From: Flavobacteriales bacterium
GTDB taxonomy: Bacteria > Bacteroidota > Bacteroidia > Flavobacteriales > Flavobacteriaceae
Length of the DNA: 64,000 nt
Assembly: GCA_011526365.1 (NCBI GenBank)
Contig: WTIO01000082.1
Span: 165,318 to 229,317 of the forward strand
Reading direction: 5' to 3'
Shown here: positions 1 to 9,673 of the stretch, piece by piece
Numbering within the stretch: the first letter of the stretch is position 1
Layout: each line of letters begins with the position of its first letter
Notes under the pieces: generated by a model
Told to the model about the DNA's origin: nothing
Seen by the model: the letters and a program-made list of their open reading frames with translations, nothing else
Database searches by the model: none
Translations under genes and position numbers: made by a program

Positions 1-1112
1 GAATTGGACTTGGGGAGCGTACACAGTGGGCGTAAAAACGCCCCAGCAGGCATTTGTAGGTGTGCCGACAAACAATAAAAAGTGTTGTAAGCCTTTTTAG
101 GGTGTACATGCCAATGCGTATGAGGTGGATACTGTCGTAGGAAGGCTTTTATTTTTTTAGAAACAATCATTCCTCCTAGGGTAAGTAAAATTTCTGGCCG
201 TAGGTTCTCGTAAAAGGATTCCTGTTCCAGTTCCAAAGGAGCCATTAAAGTGTCAATGGCATAAATATGTCCCTTTAGAGCAATATTTCCATTTACCTCA
301 GTTAGTACTATAACACTGGGGTCTTTAGCAAGGTCTTGGAGTAGGGCCTGCACTTCGGGTGTGGGAGCTTGGGTACCCACCAAAATCATCTTGCGTTGTG
401 CTTTGGTCCATGCAGTTCTGTAGGTATCGTCTATGTCATCCATTGCCGGTTGAACAGCAACAGCTTTTGCTTTAAACCTCAACGGGGTTTCAGTTAAACC
501 GTACAAAGGCTCTTCCATAGGAATATTCAAATGCACAGGCCCCATTTTTCTGATAGCTATAGAAAGTACACGACAAATTTCTTCTTCATTTTGAATTTGA
601 ATTCGTGCTTGTTTTTCAGCCACTTGTTTTGAAGTTGCCTTAGGGGGTAACAATTGCTGACTAGGATTTTCCAGCAATGTTTTTGTGGCGTGACTTACGT
701 CGGGTGTTAGGGTGGCCGCTGCTTCCAAATGTGGGCCAAAAACCCCTTGCTGCTGGATGGTTTGCCCATCGCCAATATCTATTCTGTGGGGCATTCTGTC
801 CGCAGATAAGACCACTAAGGGATGGTCGCTATAGTAGGCTTCCGCAATAGCGGGATAATAATTGAGTAAGGCCGAACCAGAGGTACATACCAATGCCACA
901 GGACGCTGTTTTTGTTGGGCAATCCCCAGGGCAAAAAACGCAGCTGCACGTTCGTCAACAATACTGTAGGTGGTGAAGTAAGGGTTTTCTACAAAACCGT
1001 TAGTGAGAGGAGCATTTCGAGAACCCGCGGAAATAACAATATCTTGAATTTGAAATTCTTGGCAATAGTGAACCACAGTTTGTGGTAGTGGAATGTTGGT
1101 GTAACGTATCAC
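1..1112 (-). CDS. menD: MenD, 2-succinyl-5-enolpyruvyl-6-hydroxy-3-cyclohexene-1-carboxylate synthase (C-terminal part cut by window edge)
   Basis: Thiamine-diphosphate enzyme of menaquinone synthesis. It joins 2-oxoglutarate-derived succinic semialdehyde to isochorismate in the cytoplasm. The visible 370 residues start with an N-terminal ThDP-binding module: ISAGSRNAPLT near residue 26, the catalytic-Glu region DERAAAFFALG near 50, and CTSGSALLNYYPA. About 180 residues of the C-terminal domain lie beyond base 1. The start must be GTG at 1112: a TAG lies two codons upstream in the same frame, and the MenD homology begins at once. It follows menF on the same strand after 55 bases, so the two are probably co-transcribed. 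Identity rests on motifs plus context. Confidence 0.93.
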   Translation of the reverse strand, partial: MIRYTNIPLPQTVVHYCQEFQIQDIVISAGSRNAPLTNGFVENPYFTTYSIVDERAAAFFALGIAQQKQRPVALVCTSGSALLNYYPAIAEAYYSDHPLVVLSADRMPHRIDIGDGQTIQQQGVFGPHLEAAATLTPDVSHATKTLLENPSQQLLPPKATSKQVAEKQARIQIQNEEEICRVLSIAIRKMGPVHLNIPMEEPLYGLTETPLRFKAKAVAVQPAMDDIDDTYRTAWTKAQRKMILVGTQAPTPEVQALLQDLAKDPSVIVLTEVNGNIALKGHIYAIDTLMAPLELEQESFYENLRPEILLTLGGMIVSKKIKAFLRQYPPHTHWHVHPKKAYNTFYCLSAHLQMPAGAFLRPLCTLPKSN

Positions 1113-1167
1113 TCGCTAGGGACGCTCTTTTTCGTAGCACTCAAAATTACAAAATCCCAAAGGGCTG

Positions 1168-2208
1168 TCAAAGATTCCCTTGCAGCAAATTGTATAAAAC
1201 CGCTGCTTTTCGTTGGGTTTCCACCCACTCGGCTTCTGCATCACTTTGCGCGGTGATTCCTCCCCCTACATAAAGCTGTGCTGCTGTCCCTGTCCAATGC
1301 ATACAACGCAGATTGACAAACAACTGGGCAGTAGTGGCTAATACGGGTCCCAAATAGCCACTATAAAAGCTCCTATCGTACTTCTCATACGCCCTAATGG
1401 CCTTTAAGGCTGCTGAAAGCGGAACACCACCAACAGCAGGGGTAGGATGCAATGCCGCTGAAATTTTAAACAAGGAATCAGAAGGAGCATTAAAACTGAT
1501 GTCTGTATTTAGGTGCACCAAATTCCCTGCTTGTTTGGTGTAGGTTGGGGACAGCACTACTTGCTCGTTTGGAAATTGTTGTTGCAAAACTTCAACAATA
1601 CGATCCACAACTAGCTGCTGTTCATACCGTTCTTTTGACGTCCATTGTGGCGTTTCAGACATGGGGAGCGTCCCTGCCAAAGCCATGGTTGAAAAAGAGT
1701 CATTCTGCTGCTGCAACAACTGCTCTGGACTTGCCCCCAACCAAGTCCCTTCTTTGGGATGGTGCCAACAATAAACCAATGCGTTGGGAAAATAGATGAG
1801 TAATTTAATATAGAGTGCAATTGGGGTCTGCTGTTGGTGATCGACAGTTATTTTTCGGGAAAGCACCACTTTTTCCAAGTGCTGGGCTTGTAAGGGAGCC
1901 TTAACAGCCTCAAGCATCGCTAGGAAAGCTGCTTTTTCCGCCTCTGGAGGCAGTGGCAAATTTGAGGGGAGTTCACGTATTTCCGGAGCCTTAAATGTTT
2001 GGGTTACATCAGCATGTATCCGAAGAGCATTTTGACTTGCCTCAAAGGGAGCAATCACAAAACCCTGAGTTGCTGAATCCAGGGGATACAGTGTTGAGGT
2101 CTTTTGTTGCAATAAAACCACCTCCTTTTCTTTCGGAAGGCGATACAAGACAAAGGGCGTATCAGTATTCCAAACCGACGCAAAGGCGGTTTCCAAATCC
2201 CGTGTCAT
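1168..2208 (-). CDS. menF: MenF, isochorismate synthase
   Basis: Converts chorismate to isochorismate, the first committed step toward menaquinone, in the cytoplasm. The 346-residue protein has the chorismate-binding fold: VVLSRKITV near residue 114, GASPEQLL near 158, ALAGTLP, then FYSGYLGPV and LYVGGGIT close to the C terminus, which carry Mg and substrate contacts of the family. It is short, as in Bacteroidota MenF, because the N-terminal part is reduced. The ATG overlaps the stop of the upstream thioesterase by four bases (ATGA), showing translational coupling. Salicylate or siderophore isochorismate synthases share the fold, but the adjacent menD decides the role. Confidence 0.93.
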   Translation of the reverse strand: MTRDLETAFASVWNTDTPFVLYRLPKEKEVVLLQQKTSTLYPLDSATQGFVIAPFEASQNALRIHADVTQTFKAPEIRELPSNLPLPPEAEKAAFLAMLEAVKAPLQAQHLEKVVLSRKITVDHQQQTPIALYIKLLIYFPNALVYCWHHPKEGTWLGASPEQLLQQQNDSFSTMALAGTLPMSETPQWTSKERYEQQLVVDRIVEVLQQQFPNEQVVLSPTYTKQAGNLVHLNTDISFNAPSDSLFKISAALHPTPAVGGVPLSAALKAIRAYEKYDRSFYSGYLGPVLATTAQLFVNLRCMHWTGTAAQLYVGGGITAQSDAEAEWVETQRKAAVLYNLLQGNL

Positions 2209-2630
2209 GATTTGTTTTGTTGCTTCCGTTTATAGGTAGTGAGTTTACAAATTGAAATTAATTCCTCGGCTTCGTTTGTCACCCGAATCTCCCACAATTG
2301 AATGGTACGCCCCAGGTGTACTGGACGAGCAGTGGCATACACATAACCCGAAGAAACACTCTTTAAGTGATTGGCTGAAATTTCGATACCTCGAACAACT
2401 ACATCTTGTTCTTTGCTAAACACAAACACAGCAACACTCCCAATGCTTTCAGCTAACGCAGCGGTAGCACCACCGTGGAGCACCCCGTCGGGTTGATGCA
2501 CCTCAGGAGTAACTGGCATGCGCGCTACGATAAAGTCCTCCCCTACATCAACATACTCGATGTTGAGGGTTTCCATTAGTGTGTTTTTAGACGATGCGTT
2601 ACACAGGGCGAGAATTTGTTCTTTTTCCAT
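2205..2630 (-). CDS. menI: Hotdog-fold acyl-CoA thioesterase, probable DHNA-CoA thioesterase (MenI-like)
   Basis: A 141-residue single hotdog domain of the PaaI/YdiI type. The signature HQPDGVLHGGATAALAES around residues 45-64 holds the substrate-positioning Gly-Gly and the catalytic Glu/Ser region; the same arrangement is known in E. coli YdiI (MenI). It would hydrolyse 1,4-dihydroxy-2-naphthoyl-CoA late in menaquinone synthesis. The assignment is inferred from its four-base overlap with menF and the following menD; fold alone would also allow a phenylacetyl-CoA or general acyl-CoA thioesterase. It begins 50 bases after dnaK, with a terminator in between, so it heads its own unit. Confidence 0.8.
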   Translation of the reverse strand: MEKEQILALCNASSKNTLMETLNIEYVDVGEDFIVARMPVTPEVHQPDGVLHGGATAALAESIGSVAVFVFSKEQDVVVRGIEISANHLKSVSSGYVYATARPVHLGRTIQLWEIRVTNEAEELISICKLTTYKRKQQNKS

Positions 2631-2635
2631 AGGGT

Positions 2636-2665
2636 AAAAAAAACCTCCACAAGGGAGGTTTTTTA
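2636..2665 (-). terminator. Rho-independent terminator of dnaK
   Basis: Reading the minus strand after the dnaK stop, AAACCTCC pairs with GGAGGTTT around a five-base loop and is followed by a run of T. It separates dnaK from the menI-menF-menD unit. The stem is nearly symmetric with A and T runs on both sides. Confidence 0.85.
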
Positions 2666-2679
2666 CAGTTACACTTAGC

Positions 2680-4593
2680 TTATTTTACTTCTTCAAAATC
2701 CACATCTTGAACATCGTCACCGGAAGCAGATTTTCCAGCATCGTTGGGTTGTTCAGCGCCTGCAGCAGGATCAGCCTTTGAACCGGCTTCTGCTTGGGCT
2801 TTGTACATTTCTTCAGAAGCATTTTTCCACGCTTCATTAATTTGTTCCAAAGCGGGCTCAATTTGCTCCAGTTCTTTGGTTTCATAGGCTTTCTTTAAAG
2901 CTTCTAAAGCCATTTCAATGGGTTTTTTCTTATCCTTGGAAAGCTTATCACCAAATTCCTCCAGTTGCTTTTCGGTTTGGAAAATCATTTGGTCCGCACT
3001 GTTGAGCTTATCTACTTGCTCCTTGGCTTTTTTATCGGCGTCGGCATTGGCTTCGGCCTCTTGCTTCATACGGTTGATTTCCTCTTCTGTTAAGCCTGAT
3101 GAAGCCTCAATACGAATGTCTTGAGATTTGCCCGTAGCCTTGTCTTGCGCACTTACTTTGATAATCCCGTTAGCATCAATATCAAAGGTTACTTCAATTT
3201 GAGGTGTTCCTCTGGGTGCTGGTGGGATCCCATCAAGGTGGAAACGACCAATGGTTTTGTTGTCTCCAGCCATAGAACGCTCTCCTTGTAGAACGTGGAT
3301 CTCAACGGAAGGTTGGTTGTCCGCAGCGGTAGAGAATACCTGTGATTTCTTTGTTGGGATGGTGGTATTGGATTCAATGAGTTTTGTCATTACACCACCC
3401 ATGGTTTCAATTCCTAAAGAAAGTGGGGTAACATCTAGCAGTAATACGTCTTTTACATCTCCTGTAAGTACACCTCCCTGGATTGCAGCTCCAATAGCCA
3501 CAACTTCATCGGGGTTTACTCCTTTAGAGGGCTTTTTACCAAAGAATTTTTCTACTTTTTGTTGGATTACTGGAATACGGGTAGAGCCCCCTACTAAAAT
3601 CACCTCATCTATATCTCCTGTAGAAAGTCCTGCATCATCCAAAGCCTTCTTCACTGGCGTCATAGAACGTTTTACCAAATCATCGGCGAGCTGCTCAAAT
3701 TTAGATCGGGTTAGTGTGGTCACCAAGTGCTTTGGCCCAGAATCTGTGGCAGTAACATAGGGCAAATTAATTTCGGTTTGTGCAGAAGCAGACAATTCAA
3801 TTTTTGCTTTTTCAGCAGCCTCCTTTAGACGCTGAAGTGCCATAGGATCTTTACGAAGGTCTATTTTTTCATCGCTTATAAATTGCTCTGCCAAGAAGTC
3901 AATAATCACTTGATCAAAATCATCTCCTCCCAAGTGGGTGTCTCCATTGGTGGAAAGCACTTCAAAAACACCGTCACCCAATTCGAGGACAGAAATATCA
4001 AAGGTTCCTCCTCCAAGGTCATAAACAGCAATTTTCTTGTCTTCCCCTCCTTTGTCTAGTCCGTAGGCTAGCGCAGCGGCAGTAGGCTCGTTAATAATAC
4101 GTTGTACTTTAAGTCCGGCAATTTCCCCGGCTTCTTTGGTAGCTTGGCGCTGGGCGTCATTAAAATAAGCTGGTACGGTAACAACAGCTTCTGACACATC
4201 TTGCCCAAGGTATTCTTCCGCGGTTTTCTTCATTTTTTGAAGTACCATAGCGGAAAGTTCTTGAGGCGTATACAAGCGCCCATCGATATTTACACGAGGG
4301 GTGTCGTTGTCTCCTTTAACTACTTTATAGGCAACATTTCCTACTTCCTTAGAAGATTCTGAAAATTTATTTCCCATAAATCGCTTTATAGAAGCTACGG
4401 TGTTGATAGGATTCGTTACGGCCTGACGTTTGGCTGGGTCTCCTACTTTAATTTCGCCACCTTCAACAAATGCGATTACAGAAGGTGTGGTGCGTTTACC
4501 TTCTGCGTTAGGGATTACCACAGGTTCGTTTCCTTCCATTACGGAAACACATGAGTTGGTTGTTCCTAAATCTATTCCAATAATTTTACTCAT
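2680..4593 (-). CDS. dnaK: DnaK, Hsp70 chaperone
   Basis: ATP-dependent cytoplasmic chaperone working with DnaJ and GrpE, both encoded about 15 kb away. The 637-residue length is normal. The N-terminal ATPase begins [20 protein letters not shown], has the second phosphate loop [16 protein letters not shown] near residue 195 and the adenosine loop [11 protein letters not shown] near 340. The linker [15 protein letters not shown] near 385 leads into the substrate-binding domain, and the C terminus ends in the acidic DVDFEEVK tail. It is transcribed alone: a promoter with an inverted repeat lies just upstream and a terminator just downstream. In many bacteria it forms an operon with grpE and dnaJ; here it does not. 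Confidence 0.99.
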   Translation of the reverse strand: MSKIIGIDLGTTNSCVSVMEGNEPVVIPNAEGKRTTPSVIAFVEGGEIKVGDPAKRQAVTNPINTVASIKRFMGNKFSESSKEVGNVAYKVVKGDNDTPRVNIDGRLYTPQELSAMVLQKMKKTAEEYLGQDVSEAVVTVPAYFNDAQRQATKEAGEIAGLKVQRIINEPTAAALAYGLDKGGEDKKIAVYDLGGGTFDISVLELGDGVFEVLSTNGDTHLGGDDFDQVIIDFLAEQFISDEKIDLRKDPMALQRLKEAAEKAKIELSASAQTEINLPYVTATDSGPKHLVTTLTRSKFEQLADDLVKRSMTPVKKALDDAGLSTGDIDEVILVGGSTRIPVIQQKVEKFFGKKPSKGVNPDEVVAIGAAIQGGVLTGDVKDVLLLDVTPLSLGIETMGGVMTKLIESNTTIPTKKSQVFSTAADNQPSVEIHVLQGERSMAGDNKTIGRFHLDGIPPAPRGTPQIEVTFDIDANGIIKVSAQDKATGKSQDIRIEASSGLTEEEINRMKQEAEANADADKKAKEQVDKLNSADQMIFQTEKQLEEFGDKLSKDKKKPIEMALEALKKAYETKELEQIEPALEQINEAWKNASEEMYKAQAEAGSKADPAAGAEQPNDAGKSASGDDVQDVDFEEVK

Positions 4594-4635
4594 CAGTATT
4601 AATTTTCCCTCTTAAAGGCAATCATTATGCCAGAG

Positions 4636-4658
4636 CAAATCTACTGACAGCTTGTCAG
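4636..4658 (-). promoter_or_regulatory. dnaK promoter -7 element with adjoining inverted repeat
   Basis: On the minus strand TAGATTTG (4643 down to 4636) matches the Bacteroidota -7 consensus TAnnTTTG, 42 bases before the dnaK ATG. Immediately upstream lies a perfect 15-base inverted repeat, CTGACA-AGC-TGTCAG (4658 to 4644), occupying the -7/-33 spacer. No good -33 TTTG is seen. The repeat is not CIRCE (the HrcA site). I infer an operator for heat-shock control; the regulator is unknown. Confidence 0.6.
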
Positions 4659-4668
4659 GATGCAGGTA

Positions 4669-5259
4669 TTAGTTGTTATTTTTCCCCATAAATACATTGA
4701 CTTTGGAGTCTATAGGGTTGCCATTAGCTCTCCTAAAGCTTACAACCTGTCCAATGTGGTACAAAGCATCTGCCCCAGGGCCATTAAACAAATGCCACAG
4801 AGGAAACTGCATTACTTTGCCCTTGCGGTTTATGGTAAGAACCATTTTTTCGAGTGCTGCTGCAGTTTTTCCACTAAAAGCTTCCCGTGCAGTGAGTAAC
4901 AATGCGAGCGTTTGCTTTCGCAAATCAACTGCTGTTTTAGGTTGTGCTGGCAAGGGACGCACATTTTCCTTTTCCTCAGCCGTATGCGCCAACATGGAAG
5001 CCAATCCATAAATATGCTCTAAGGTCTCATATACCGTTCGTGAAGACGCACTAGGTGTGTAGGAGTAATCCGAAGCTGTTAAGCCCTCTGTCGCCCAATA
5101 GTAACGGTAACCAATACCGTCAATCCAACGAGTGATTACATTTCCAGCGGTATAATTTTCTGGATATGTTTCCAGTGCTTTAAAAAATTCTTCGGGATTC
5201 ATAAGGTCTTGAGCTGTAAGCGTTTGTAGGGTAAGATAAAATAAAAGCGTAATTTTCAT
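4669..5259 (-). CDS. Exported DinB-superfamily protein, function unknown
   Basis: About 196 residues starting with a signal peptide (hydrophobic ITLLFYLTLQTLTAQ, likely cut after TAQ). The rest is helical and resembles the DinB/YfiT four-helix family: a conserved His in LEHIYGLASM and the C-terminal segment ALYHIGQVVSFRRANGNPI, seen in many Bacteroidota DinB-like proteins where His residues bind a divalent metal. The molecular role is not known; some relatives are thiol-dependent transferases. I chose the second ATG (5259) because it gives a compact signal peptide; an ATG two codons earlier (5265) is equally possible. Confidence 0.7.
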   Translation of the reverse strand: MKITLLFYLTLQTLTAQDLMNPEEFFKALETYPENYTAGNVITRWIDGIGYRYYWATEGLTASDYSYTPSASSRTVYETLEHIYGLASMLAHTAEEKENVRPLPAQPKTAVDLRKQTLALLLTAREAFSGKTAAALEKMVLTINRKGKVMQFPLWHLFNGPGADALYHIGQVVSFRRANGNPIDSKVNVFMGKNNN

Positions 5260-5301
5260 GAACATAATGTGTTATTTAAATAGAATTAAATGTAACATTT
5301 C

Positions 5302-5309
5302 TATTTTTG
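5302..5309 (+). promoter_or_regulatory. Probable panB promoter -7 element
   Basis: TATTTTTG fits TAnnTTTG and ends 20 bases before the panB ATG. A matching -33 TTTG at the usual distance is not evident, so the call rests on the -7 match and position. Confidence 0.45.
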
Positions 5310-5329
5310 GAACGAAAAATTGATGTCCA

Positions 5330-6148
5330 ATGTCAGCTTCAAAAAAACAATTTAGTCGCGTTACCACTGCGAGCTTGCAAAAAATGAAAGTACAAGGTGA
5401 AAAAATCGCCATGCTTACGGCCTATGATTATACACTAGCAGGAATTATTGACAGTGCAGGAATTGATGTGGTGCTGGTGGGTGACTCTGCTTCCAACGTA
5501 GTTGCAGGGCACGAAACTACTTTACCCATCACCCTCGATCAAATGGTGTATCACGCGGCCTCTGTAGTACGTGCCGTTGCGCGTGCGTTAGTAGTTGTAG
5601 ATTTACCTTTTGGTACCTATCAAGCAGATTCAAAAGAAGCCCTGCGCTCTGCCATACGCATTATGAAAGAGTCTGGTGCCCATGCCGTAAAATTGGAAGG
5701 GGGTGCCGAAATAAAGGAGTCTGTAGAGCGCATAATGCAAGCAGGAATTCCAGTTATGGGGCACCTGGGACTTACCCCTCAATCCATATATAAGTTTGGT
5801 ACCTATACGGTGCGCGCCCGTGAGGAGGCCGAAGCTGAAGCCTTGGTTAAGGACGCCAAAATGCTTGAAAAACTTGGGTGCTTTGCCTTGGTGCTGGAAA
5901 AAATTCCCGCTACACTTGCTAAAACGGTGGCAGCGGAAGTACAAATCCCCATTATTGGTATTGGTGCAGGGCAGCATGTAGATGGACAAGTACTTGTACT
6001 CCACGATATGCTGGGTATGACACAAGAATTTAGTCCACGCTTTTTGCGCCGCTACCTTAATCTTCAGGAGGATATTTCCAATGCGGTAGCCCACTATACC
6101 CAGGATGTTAAAAAAGGGGACTTTCCCAACGACCAAGAACAATACTAG
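5330..6148 (+). CDS. panB: PanB, 3-methyl-2-oxobutanoate hydroxymethyltransferase
   Basis: First step of pantothenate synthesis: transfers a hydroxymethyl group from methylene-tetrahydrofolate to 2-oxoisovalerate, giving ketopantoate in the cytoplasm. The 272-residue TIM barrel has [14 protein letters not shown] near residue 28, [15 protein letters not shown] near 50 (Mg ligand Asp), [24 protein letters not shown] near 138 and [20 protein letters not shown] near 210, all typical. The following pseudouridine synthase begins five bases after its stop. Other pantothenate genes are not in the window. Its substrate also comes from the valine pathway, to which ilvE at 23.5 kb belongs. Confidence 0.98.
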   Translation: MSASKKQFSRVTTASLQKMKVQGEKIAMLTAYDYTLAGIIDSAGIDVVLVGDSASNVVAGHETTLPITLDQMVYHAASVVRAVARALVVVDLPFGTYQADSKEALRSAIRIMKESGAHAVKLEGGAEIKESVERIMQAGIPVMGHLGLTPQSIYKFGTYTVRAREEAEAEALVKDAKMLEKLGCFALVLEKIPATLAKTVAAEVQIPIIGIGAGQHVDGQVLVLHDMLGMTQEFSPRFLRRYLNLQEDISNAVAHYTQDVKKGDFPNDQEQY

Positions 6149-6153
6149 CACTT

Positions 6154-6837
6154 TTGAAGTCTGCTTTGGAAATTCTGTATGAGGACAACCACTTGTTGGT
6201 GGTCAACAAAGCTGCTGGGATGCTTGTGCAAGGAGATCAAACGGGAGACACTCCACTTGTTGACGCTGTAAAGGAATACATTAAAATTACCTACAACAAA
6301 CCCGGTGCGGTATTTGCTGGCTTGGTGCATCGTTTGGACCGTCCCACCAGTGGCTGTGTGCTTTTTGCAAAAACCTCAAAAGCCTTAGGCCGAATGAGCA
6401 AACAATTTGCCGCACGTGAGGTAGAAAAAACCTATTGGGCGTTGGTGCCTAAAAAAAATATTCCCGAAAGTGGAACACTGAAACATTGGATGGTGCGCAA
6501 TCCCAAAAACAACAAATCCTACACCCACTCCAAAGAAGTTCCAAACGCCAAACATGCTGTACTGCATTACACCCTAAAACAACAAATGGAACGCTACAGC
6601 CTACTGGAAATTACATTAGAAACAGGACGTCACCATCAAATTCGTGCACAATTGGCCGCCATTGGTTGTCCCATTAAAGGAGATTTAAAATACGGTGCCC
6701 CACGTTCTAACAAAGATACCAGTATCGATTTACATGCCCGTCAGCTGGCGTTTGTACATCCTGTAAAAAAAACGCAACTAGTGCTTCAGGCACCACTCCC
6801 TAGTCGATCGGTATGGGATTCCGTTCTTTGCGATTGA
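6154..6837 (+). CDS. RluA-family pseudouridine synthase
   Basis: 227 residues consisting of the catalytic domain of the RluA/RluC/RluD family, which isomerises uridine to pseudouridine in rRNA or tRNA. It opens with EILYEDNHLLVVNKAAGM, has the catalytic-Asp motif HRLDRPTSGCVLFAKT near residue 52, and the later RHHQIRAQLAAIGCPIKGD motif. There is no S4 RNA-binding domain, which is usual for the short tRNA/rRNA types. The only start that keeps the conserved N terminus is TTG at 6154, five bases after panB. Its 3' end overlaps the convergent gene by 38 bases. Target nucleotide cannot be read from sequence. Confidence 0.9.
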   Translation: MKSALEILYEDNHLLVVNKAAGMLVQGDQTGDTPLVDAVKEYIKITYNKPGAVFAGLVHRLDRPTSGCVLFAKTSKALGRMSKQFAAREVEKTYWALVPKKNIPESGTLKHWMVRNPKNNKSYTHSKEVPNAKHAVLHYTLKQQMERYSLLEITLETGRHHQIRAQLAAIGCPIKGDLKYGAPRSNKDTSIDLHARQLAFVHPVKKTQLVLQAPLPSRSVWDSVLCD

Positions 6838-8371
6838 GCTGCTGTGCTTTTTCCTTAATAATTTCGGCAATTGAGCGGTTTTGAATTTTACTTTCTAACC
6901 AAGATAGAATATCTAAATAGAGAAACGAACGACGTTCGTAACGGTCGTTTTGAAAAGCACTCAGCTCTTTGTGCAAGTCTTTAAACGCCTGTTTTAGTTC
7001 GTGAGGATAAATATCGCTAAGTCGTTTCATAAAACGAATGATGGCATGTTGTACTTCGTGCAAGTCATTCATTTTAATTAAAAACTTGAAGGTTTCCCGC
7101 AATTGGGCCTCTAGATGGAAATCGAAGCCTGCCTCGTAATGGGCCACCACACTTAAAATACGGGTGAAGCAAAGGAGGTCTTCCCGCATTTTTAGATGTT
7201 TGTTTTGAATAATTTTTTCCAGGTAAACAATACACTGTTCGTAGTTGTCCACTCCAAAATACAAGCAGGCAATTTTGTAATAGAAAATCATAATGTGGTG
7301 TGGATCCAAATGATTTTCAAAAGCCTCGAGCTTGGCGGTAATTTCTGGAATAACTTTTAACCCCTCATGAAATTCCCCCGTCATAAAAATGAGGTTCAGC
7401 TTATTGTTGTAGGTGTATAAAAAGGTTAAAGACGCAAGGTTGTCATTTTTAGGAAAATTGTCTTGTGTTACCCGTTGTTCCATTTCATTGAGGGTTTCCT
7501 TAAATTTTTTGGGGTACTTAATTAGGGTTAAGGATTCCATCAAATAATTGTTCCCTTTTAAATAAAACACTGGATGGCCTTCAATCATGTCACTTTGAGT
7601 GTTGAACATGTCCACCCACTTTGAGGAATATTTAAAACTTGACAAGAAGTCCTGTGTGAGGAAACTATACCATACATGGGCCTTGTAGTACCATAGTTTT
7701 TCGCGAAAATCCAATTGATCTACAGACACATTGGGCAGCTGTTCGTAAAAAAATTTGGTAATTGACCTGTAATCCTCGTCGTTTTTTACATAGCCTGCTT
7801 TTATCAAACGTTCGTACAATTGAAGGGATAAATTGGACATATGACTGCAAAACTGATTGTCCTTCAATAAGGAAGAAGCCTGTTCTACTAGAGTAGCTGT
7901 TCGGTTGGTCAAACTACGGGTAATGTATTGGGACTCAATTAATTTTTCGAGCTCAACAATTTCATAAGCCATGTATTTCTCTTCGTGCTTCAGGGCAAGC
8001 CCTTTGGCCTTTTCAAGAATTTTTAAACTTTGTTTGTACAGTCCTTTTTGGTACAATATGGTGGCAAAATCCAACTGCTCCCGCAATTGCACACGAATGT
8101 TTTTGTGTGCGGGATTTAGGCGCAAACTAATGAGGATTTGCTTGTACAAATGGGCTTTTAAATTGGATAACTGCTGCTTGGTCACTATGCGCTGATCCAA
8201 AATAATTTGTTCATCGTAATGATCCATTTTATCCAATAAATTGAACAGATTCAGGAACTTAGAGTCAGAATTAGACCCCATACGACCAACGTAAAGTTTA
8301 AACTGTCTTTTTTCAGATTTTGACAATGATTTTATCAAAACAAAAAGATTTTCTTTGAAATCGTTAGTCAT
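6800..8371 (-). CDS. Large helical protein, function unknown (conserved-looking, TPR-like)
   Basis: A 523-residue soluble protein with no signal peptide, no membrane segment and no enzymatic motif that I recognise. It begins MTNDFKENLFVLIKSLSKSE and is almost wholly helical, with repeated patterns of aromatic and Ala/Leu residues (for example LYKQSLKILEKAKGLALKHE near 115 and YFGVDNYEQCIVYLEKIIQ near 375) that look like TPR-type helix pairs. I have the impression that similar proteins are common in Flavobacteriia but know no function. It is monocistronic, convergent with the pseudouridine synthase (38-base overlap) and divergent from the leu operon. Confidence 0.75.
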   Translation of the reverse strand: MTNDFKENLFVLIKSLSKSEKRQFKLYVGRMGSNSDSKFLNLFNLLDKMDHYDEQIILDQRIVTKQQLSNLKAHLYKQILISLRLNPAHKNIRVQLREQLDFATILYQKGLYKQSLKILEKAKGLALKHEEKYMAYEIVELEKLIESQYITRSLTNRTATLVEQASSLLKDNQFCSHMSNLSLQLYERLIKAGYVKNDEDYRSITKFFYEQLPNVSVDQLDFREKLWYYKAHVWYSFLTQDFLSSFKYSSKWVDMFNTQSDMIEGHPVFYLKGNNYLMESLTLIKYPKKFKETLNEMEQRVTQDNFPKNDNLASLTFLYTYNNKLNLIFMTGEFHEGLKVIPEITAKLEAFENHLDPHHIMIFYYKIACLYFGVDNYEQCIVYLEKIIQNKHLKMREDLLCFTRILSVVAHYEAGFDFHLEAQLRETFKFLIKMNDLHEVQHAIIRFMKRLSDIYPHELKQAFKDLHKELSAFQNDRYERRSFLYLDILSWLESKIQNRSIAEIIKEKAQQLNRKERNPIPID

Positions 8372-8513
8372 TGTAGAAAGTTTAATGACAAATTACTGGT
8401 TTTTAGTAATTTATTCCAAAATTATACGGCGCGAATATTGTACTTTTTAACTACATTGAGGCCCCACAATTAGTAGATTATAATGTATATTCGCGATAAA
8501 TCAGTCTATAGCT

Positions 8514-9668
8514 ATGGCCACTAATCGTGTTGAAATATTCGATACCACACTGCGTGATGGAGAGCAAGTGCCTGGCTGTAAGCTAAATACCAAAAACAAA
8601 TTAATCATCGCCGAACGTTTGGACCAGCTTGGTGTAGATGTTATAGAGGCGGGATTTCCAATTTCCAGCCCCGGAGATTTTAATTCTGTGGTAGAAGTTG
8701 CTAAGTTGGTAAAAAATGCCCGCGTTTGTGGTTTGTCCCGTGCGGTTGAAAAAGACATTAAGATTGCCGCTGAAGCACTACAACACGCAAAAAAAGCGCG
8801 AATTCACACAGGAATTGGTACTTCTGACTCCCATATTAAATACAAATTTAACGCCACCAGGGAACTAGTCCTTGAACGTGCTGTTCGGGCCGTAAGTTAT
8901 GCCAAAACGTTTGTGGAGGATGTGGAGTTTTACGCGGAAGATGCGGGCCGTACTGACAATGCCTTTTTAGCGCAAGTATGTGAAGCTGTAGTAGCTGCCG
9001 GTGCTACCGTACTCAACATTCCTGACACTACAGGCTATTGTTTGCCCGAAGAATACGGTGCAAAAATCAAATACCTAAAAGAAAACGTCAAAGGAATTCA
9101 CAAGGCCACCCTATCCTGTCACTGCCACAACGATCTCGGCTTGGCCACTGCCAACGCCATTGCTGGTGTTGCCAACGGAGCGCGCCAAATTGAATGTACT
9201 ATCAACGGTATTGGGGAACGTGCAGGAAACACCTCTTTAGAAGAAGTGGTGATGATTATGAAACAGCATCCAACCCTAAATTTAAGTACGGGAATAAACA
9301 CCCCCATGCTTTATGAGACCAGTCAAATGGTATCAGAACTTATGGGTATGGTAGTGCAACCAAACAAAGCTATTGTAGGTGCAAATGCATTTGCACATAG
9401 CTCCGGCATCCATCAGGACGGTGTGATTAAGAACCGTGAAACGTATGAAATTATAGACCCTGCTGATGTGGGAGTAACTGCCTCTGCAATTGTTCTTACC
9501 GCCCGTAGTGGTCGTGCTGCCCTAGCTTACCGCGCCAAAAACATTGGCTATGAACTCAACAAATTAGAGTTAGACAAGGTGTATGAAGAATTTCTTCGCT
9601 TTGCCGATCAAAACAAAGAAGTTCAGGATGAAGACCTTCCAAACATCATTAAAGCGAGTAACCTGTAA
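8514..9668 (+). CDS. leuA: 2-isopropylmalate synthase, short form lacking the regulatory domain
   Basis: Condenses acetyl-CoA with 2-oxoisovalerate in the first step of leucine synthesis. The 384 residues hold the DRE-TIM catalytic barrel: [13 protein letters not shown] at 10-22 (metal and catalytic Arg/Asp), [15 protein letters not shown] near 200 (metal His pair), [15 protein letters not shown] near 233 and the mobile subdomain SSGIHQDG near 295. The C-terminal leucine-binding domain (about 120 residues in the long form) is absent, so feedback inhibition must come from elsewhere or be missing. It is first of five closely spaced genes leuA-leuC-leuD-leuA2-leuB. Homocitrate synthase is a related alternative, but context argues for LeuA. 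Confidence 0.93.
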   Translation: MATNRVEIFDTTLRDGEQVPGCKLNTKNKLIIAERLDQLGVDVIEAGFPISSPGDFNSVVEVAKLVKNARVCGLSRAVEKDIKIAAEALQHAKKARIHTGIGTSDSHIKYKFNATRELVLERAVRAVSYAKTFVEDVEFYAEDAGRTDNAFLAQVCEAVVAAGATVLNIPDTTGYCLPEEYGAKIKYLKENVKGIHKATLSCHCHNDLGLATANAIAGVANGARQIECTINGIGERAGNTSLEEVVMIMKQHPTLNLSTGINTPMLYETSQMVSELMGMVVQPNKAIVGANAFAHSSGIHQDGVIKNRETYEIIDPADVGVTASAIVLTARSGRAALAYRAKNIGYELNKLELDKVYEEFLRFADQNKEVQDEDLPNIIKASNL

Positions 9669-9673
9669 ATAAC

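Noticed and set aside
3251..3760. 169-codon open frame opposite dnaK
   Set aside because: Antisense shadow of a highly conserved gene; composition reflects the dnaK codons and shows no domain.
4644..4658. CIRCE element of HrcA before dnaK
   Set aside because: The repeat is CTGACA-N3-TGTCAG, not the TTAGCACTC-N9-GAGTGCTAA form of CIRCE.
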